Shown in pieces: positions 17,133 to 21,058 of a stretch of DNA of 21,058 bases (position 1 is its first letter; the number at the start of each line of letters is the position of its first letter). A program made the position numbers and the translations under genes. Source of the DNA: Intoshia linei (Eukaryota > Orthonectida > Rhopaluridae); the NCBI GenBank assembly GCA_001642005.1, contig LWCA01000659.1, positions 1 through 21,058 on the forward strand. Reading direction: 5' to 3'. Under the pieces are notes generated by a model that saw only the letters and a program-made list of their open reading frames with translations, ran no database searches and was not told the DNA's origin.

Positions 17133-19300
17133 TTACAAAGCATTTGAAAAATAGATAATATTTGATACGTCTTGAATGTAATTTTCAAATTGATATGTTG
17201 CTACACCGTTCATGCGGATATCGTGTTTTTTGAAATAATCTGCCAATTTCTCGAGATAAAAAGTTAAATATATTAAGTGACCCAATTCGAGTTCTTCTGT
17301 ATTGTTATATATGGAATATCTACTATTTTCGGAGGTTTGTTGCTTCTTAGTAAAAATAAGTAAATCTCTTACTGTTTGTTGGGAAATTCTGTATTTTGCA
17401 TCTTTCAAGACTAATAATAATATTAAAAGGGTTGATAACCTATTTAAATTTTAAATATTTAAAGTGTTACATTACATTAAAAAGTAAATATTGAATATTT
17501 CGAATGTATAATTCCAACTCAATTCACATACAATGAATCAGTTGAATTTAAATTATAATAATTACTTCGGCATAGTTCATTCAGTGATATTGTACCTGAA
17601 TTGTCAGTATCATAACGACGGAAAGCCATTCTCCATTTTTCAATACATTTCATCAATGCGTCATATTCTCTGGTGTTTACTTTTCCTGGTACAGTTTTAC
17701 CGAAGGACTCTAAAAATAAATGTAATTACATGTAATTAAATGAAAAACTTATCAAAATTCCGCATGTATTGAGATGAAATTGGGTACGACTTGTTAATTT
17801 ATAAACATCGACATAATCGTCACTTATAGAGTTATTAGGAAAAAAGTTCATCAGAAATATTATGAAAAGAAGTTTATATCCGTAAATAAGTGTGTAAATA
17901 TTTGTATTTTTTTATTTTTCTAGGTATAGCTGTTTAATACTAAAATGATGAAATTAATTACATAGTATTTGTATTAGTTACACCAAATGTGTCATGTATT
18001 TATCAAATTTAACCAATTTTCAGAACTCGCATATTTTATATTACATTTTATTTCATAGGTAACCAAGTAGAAACCTTTTAACTTTAATAGTCCAATTAAA
18101 ATTATATTTTTTTATATTTATTCAATTATATTATAACGTTTTAATATGTGATTTTAACATTGAATGTAGTGTGAATATTAGGGCAGAGTTGAACCTACAC
18201 AGATGGACGCCATCTACCCACGAAAGACGTGGAAAGAAAAATAGGTCCGAAATTTTGACAAATTATGCAATGCACAGTATGCATTGCGTCATATAGCCTT
18301 AGCTACGTCTCTAAAATTCTTGGCTTGATATTTTAAATTTAACAGACAAAATAGTTATAATATTCAAGAATATAATTTTTTTAATGCTCAACTTCAAAAA
18401 ATATAACCCCCATTTTACAACAATTTCGTCGAGGCTTCTGAAGAGGGAACTCGGTAGGGTAGTTTCGGCTCTGCATTAGGGTTTTAATACTATCAACGAC
18501 GGTTAGCGTGCAAATTATGTATTTTATTTAACAAAGATGTTTATAAGAGTTGCGTTAAGCGAAGAAATAATTTTCAAATTAATACAAATTATTTTTCATA
18601 TCAAATTTAATTTAATTTATTTTCATAAGTTTAAAAAGATAAATAACTACTAGGGTTGAGAATATATCTTTTCGAATATAAATTGGTTATAAATTTAAAG
18701 AATAAAGTGTTTTTGTTTACAACAAATATATAATTACTAGGTTGACTGTTATGTACTACGTACAAACAGTACCTAGCTATACCGAGCACACATTTTTAAC
18801 ACACTTGAAAAAATTTTATTTTCCATATTGAATAATGTTAAAAACCATAAAAGAAATAGGCTTCATGATGAAACGAGTTTGGCTTGTGTAGCGTTAAAAT
18901 CAACAAGTTACGTTCGACCCATTGAACAAATTCTCATTTTGATTGCAAATTTGAGAAAATATTTTTATACTAAAAAAACTAGAAATTAATCTCTGAAAAT
19001 AGTATCCAAATTAGCAATAATAGTTTGAGTTGGCTGAAATGATTTCAATTTAATATATTGCCATGACACATCATGATAAATGATTTATATAATAATATTT
19101 ATTAAAAGTTTAGACATAAATTTAAGATTCTTAATTGATATTTTTTGAACGGAAACTTTATACCTGCTCAGATTCCATTTTATGCAAAATTTCATAATTT
19201 AAATCACGTAATGTAGATGCAAACGTATGTACATCAATAGCAACTTTAAACATTTTACGCAATAAATGTGTTATAGAATCAACTACGGCATCACTATCTT
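17133..19300 (-). CDS. Penta-EF-hand protein (calpain/sorcin type), C-terminal exons
   Basis: Penta-EF-hand proteins bind Ca2+ and dimerise through their last EF-hand. Three minus-strand exons are visible. Exon a (19300-19164, donor CAG|GTATAA) reads DAVVDSITHLLRKMFKV then FASTLRDL, like EF-hand 1. Exon b (17709-17566) carries a degenerate EF-hand 2 loop (GKTVPGKVNTRE), then EKWRMAFRRY and a textbook EF-hand 3 loop, DTDNSGTISLNE, with all Ca2+ ligands. Exon c (17410-17133) completes the ELCRIL helix in phase, then RISQQTVRDLL, a serine-rich insert, LEKLADYFKKHD and the ligand-poor last EF-hand (NGVATYQFENYI). Exons b and c align with sorcin almost residue for residue, except an insert of about ten residues. 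Exon a ends in phase 0 but exon b begins in phase 1, so a short exon is probably missing between them. The start lies beyond 19300. Whether it is a calpain or a small PEF protein cannot be decided here. Confidence 0.78.
18184..18473. mobile_element. hAT-type MITE, 290 bp
   Basis: The left end CAGAGTTGAACCTAC pairs with the complement of the right end, CAGAGCCGAAACTAC (11 of 15 positions). The 8 bp outside are TATTAGGG (18176-18183) and CATTAGGG (18474-18481), a target duplication with one mismatch. The interior is GC-richer than the surroundings and non-coding. Confidence 0.75.
18736..18797 (+). repeat. Hairpin repeat, copy 3
   Basis: ACTAGGTTGACTGTTATGTA, CTACGTACAAACAGTACCTA and GCTATACCGAGCACACATTT follow in order, nearly identical to 14700-14766. 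The arms AGGTTGACTGTT and AACAGTACCT pair around ATGTACTACGTACA. Confidence 0.7.
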
Positions 19301-19380
19301 CTAAATTTCATAATGTTATACAAAAACAAGAAATAATATAAATTAGGATTACTATATATGTATTATTATTCGTGTCCGTT

Positions 19381-19680
19381 CAAATGATCGTAAAATCACA
19401 TGATCGTAGTTTTTTGATTGTAAATCAAAAGATCGTATTTTATAATCGTAGTTAATATTAATTTTAATATATGATAATATTTGATCGTAGATCTACAAAC
19501 CCAAGTTAAAACTGAAATATTAAGATACCATATTATACTTACAAACCATATTACAATAAAATTAGAAATATTATATGGTGTTCACACCAGAGAATATTTT
19601 TTTATTCAATTCAATTATAAATTTTAATATTAGTATATTTTTACGATCTTTTGATTTACGATGTTTTGATAGTGCGCCAT
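19381..19680. repeat. Inverted-repeat element with GATCGTA words
   Basis: An exact 18-bp inverted repeat (19420-19437 and 19642-19659) is separated by 204 bp. The words TGATCGTA or TTGATTGTA recur at 19385, 19401, 19415, 19431 and 19480. It is possibly a foldback-like or MITE-like element; boundaries and target duplication were not determined. Confidence 0.5.
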
Positions 19681-19924
19681 TATTATACTATTATAATTGT
19701 ATTACGAGGTGGATCCATAGTTTCGATATATTTAAGTATATTATTAATAGAAAACAAGAAACATTCAGATTCTTTCAGAATCGCTGAACCCAAATTGTTA
19801 GCTACAATAAAATAAATTTTACATACACATAATAATACGCGTTATTTTCTTTATGGACACCAAATAATCACACTTGGGTGCTTTATTTTCTAAATAGTTA
19901 TATTATATTATAATCCTAACTTAT

Positions 19925-20425
19925 AAAAAATGGGACACAATTTTTGTTTATGTGTGTGTGTCTGTGTGTGTGTTCAGCTTTATTTAAATAACTACCCGTC
20001 TTAGAATTTTTTAAAGACCACATTTCAATTACAGTTTTTTCCGGGACGTATAATAAGATAAATTTCAATCCTCCAATTTTACATCTTAAGGGTCAAAAAC
20101 CTCAATTATCCCTCTTTTTGAAAATCTAACGAGTTGGAGAATTTAAAAAAATATATACGCGGATGCGCATTTTAAAATCATAAATATTATCATAAATTTA
20201 AATTTAAAAAAATTATATCTTCAGGGCCAAAACCACAAATTCCTGTTTTTTGAAAACAGCCCTAGAATTTCAAAAAAATTACAGGTGGTACAGTTGTATC
20301 TTGTTAACACACATAAAAAATTTGCATCCGAATAAGTGACGACTTCACTGTCAAAAAAGCATTTTAGTATTCATATATTTTTTTCTGAAAATATTTTATT
20401 AAAACCAAAAATATGAAATAATTAA
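19925..20425 (-). repeat. Main dispersed repeat, near-complete inverted copy
   Basis: The full-length match to 9606-10110 in reverse runs from a TG-rich tract (19951-19974) through ACTACCCGTCTTAGAATTTT, GGGTCAAAAACCTCAATTAT, GGGCCAAAACCACAAATT, GGTGGTACAGTTGTATCTTG and GAATAAGTGACGACTTCACT to TATTTTATTAAAACCAAAAA. It shows the uninterrupted site where the MITE at 13334 was inserted in another copy. Confidence 0.8.
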
Positions 20426-20929
20426 CAGTCCGAAAATTTAAAAAAAGCATTATTCTGATAGAGCTTATTTCAGTTGATTTAAATACAAAATTTCAACCCC
20501 AGAAATGTACGCATTCCCAGTGAAAAATGATTTTTAATATATTATCAACCAATATTTTTAAAATATTTCGATTAACAATGTAACGATTAACGATGTAAAA
20601 TCAAAAATTTAAAATGTAAATATTGATCCTACAATTTCAAAAACAATGTGTATTGTACGTCTACACATTTCCAATGAAGACATATGGGTGAAAATCTAAT
20701 ATAATTCATTCCTTCGCAATTTTTAAATTTCAAATTTTCATTTAAAAAAATTTTTTATAATCTTCAAATTTTAACACTACAGCAACGAATTTATAAAATT
20801 AAATTTTATATTAACTGAAACGTTTTATTTTTATTATTGATAATTGTTTTAAATTTAACATAAAATGATAAAAAGTAAAGTAACATTCACAAGAAAAAAG
20901 GCCCAAAGTATGGACACATTTTTAACATC
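20426..20929. other. No recognisable gene
   Basis: AT-rich sequence with no coding similarity seen on either strand. Upstream exons of the penta-EF-hand gene could lie here or beyond the window, but none is supportable. Confidence 0.45.
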
Positions 20930-21058
20930 ATTTGTATATTACAATCCTTTGCAATAATGGTAAAATTCGACTGAAATATTTATAAAGTGAAGATTCGTGA
21001 AGTGAATTAATTATTTATACACAATTGGTATTTTTAAGTATTTATTAAATTGATACTG
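20930..21058 (+). repeat. Direct repeat, copy 2 (continues past the window)
   Basis: It matches 1653-1775 in the same orientation (ATTACAATCCTTTGCAATAATGG, TGAAATATTTATAAAGTGAAGATTC, TTTTTAAGTATTTATTAAATTG), with an extra GTGAAGTGA-type insertion. The match is still running at the last base. Confidence 0.7.

Larger units (their letters stand above)
17711..19163 (-). other. Long intron region of the penta-EF-hand gene
   Basis: It contains a hAT-type MITE (18184-18473) and a hairpin repeat (18736-18797). Splice phase implies at least one small unseen exon here. The plus-strand open frame 17533-17739 is the antisense shadow of exon b. Confidence 0.55.

Noticed and set aside
17533-17739. Plus-strand 68-residue open frame
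   Set aside because: Antisense of the exon carrying the canonical EF-hand loop DTDNSGTISLNE.
19575-19787. Plus-strand 70-residue open frame
   Set aside because: Overlaps the right arm of the inverted-repeat element; no recognisable domain.
1-21058. CRISPR array, tRNA or rRNA genes
   Set aside because: No regularly spaced direct repeats and no cloverleaf or rRNA core sequences were seen; the gene structure is eukaryotic.

Overview
The window looks like AT-rich arthropod nuclear DNA, probably insect. Host genes are split by introns with GT..AG borders, and decayed Ty3/gypsy, hAT and Tc1/mariner-type elements lie between and inside them. I cannot place the species from sequence alone. I see no bacterial operon structure, CRISPR array, rRNA or tRNA.

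Three host genes can be rebuilt by matching splice phase and protein-family similarity; most of their exons are too short to stand out as open frames. (1) Plus strand, 8928-17084: an intact FGGY-family kinase of glycerol kinase type. Sixteen exons join in phase into 1494 nt (497 residues plus stop), the normal size for the family. It keeps the nucleotide-binding and catalytic-Asp motifs, but the Arg, Glu and Tyr that contact glycerol in classical enzymes are Val, Ser and Thr. (2) Minus strand, 17133-19300 and probably beyond: the C-terminal part of a penta-EF-hand (calpain/sorcin-type) protein, convergent with the kinase, with only 48 bp between the two stop codons. (3) Minus strand, 3036-4690: the last two exons of a small two-pass membrane protein resembling the CD225/dispanin family.

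Layout: 1-1625 is the decayed 3' half of a Ty3/gypsy element with a polypurine tract and probable LTR. 1653-3000 is repeat-rich. 3036-4690 holds the dispanin-like exons. 4691-6000 has no recognised gene. 6020-8238 is a second decayed gypsy pol fragment whose frame runs into an acidic, tandemly repeated Asn/Asp/Tyr-rich stretch. 8455-8695 is a dispersed repeat. 8928-17084 is the kinase, whose longer introns have collected repeats, two hAT transposase fragments, a Tc1/mariner-like MITE and a hAT-type MITE nested in another repeat. 17133-19300 is the penta-EF-hand gene, with a second hAT-type MITE and a hairpin repeat in its intron. 19385-21058 holds an inverted-repeat element, a full copy of the main dispersed repeat, and a direct repeat of sequence at 1653-1775.

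The mobile elements all look dead (stops, frameshifts, deletions). The kinase reading frame is uninterrupted, so it appears to be under selection despite its changed active site. Its introns fall into two classes: very short (38-67 bp) and long, with several of the long ones visibly enlarged by insertions.
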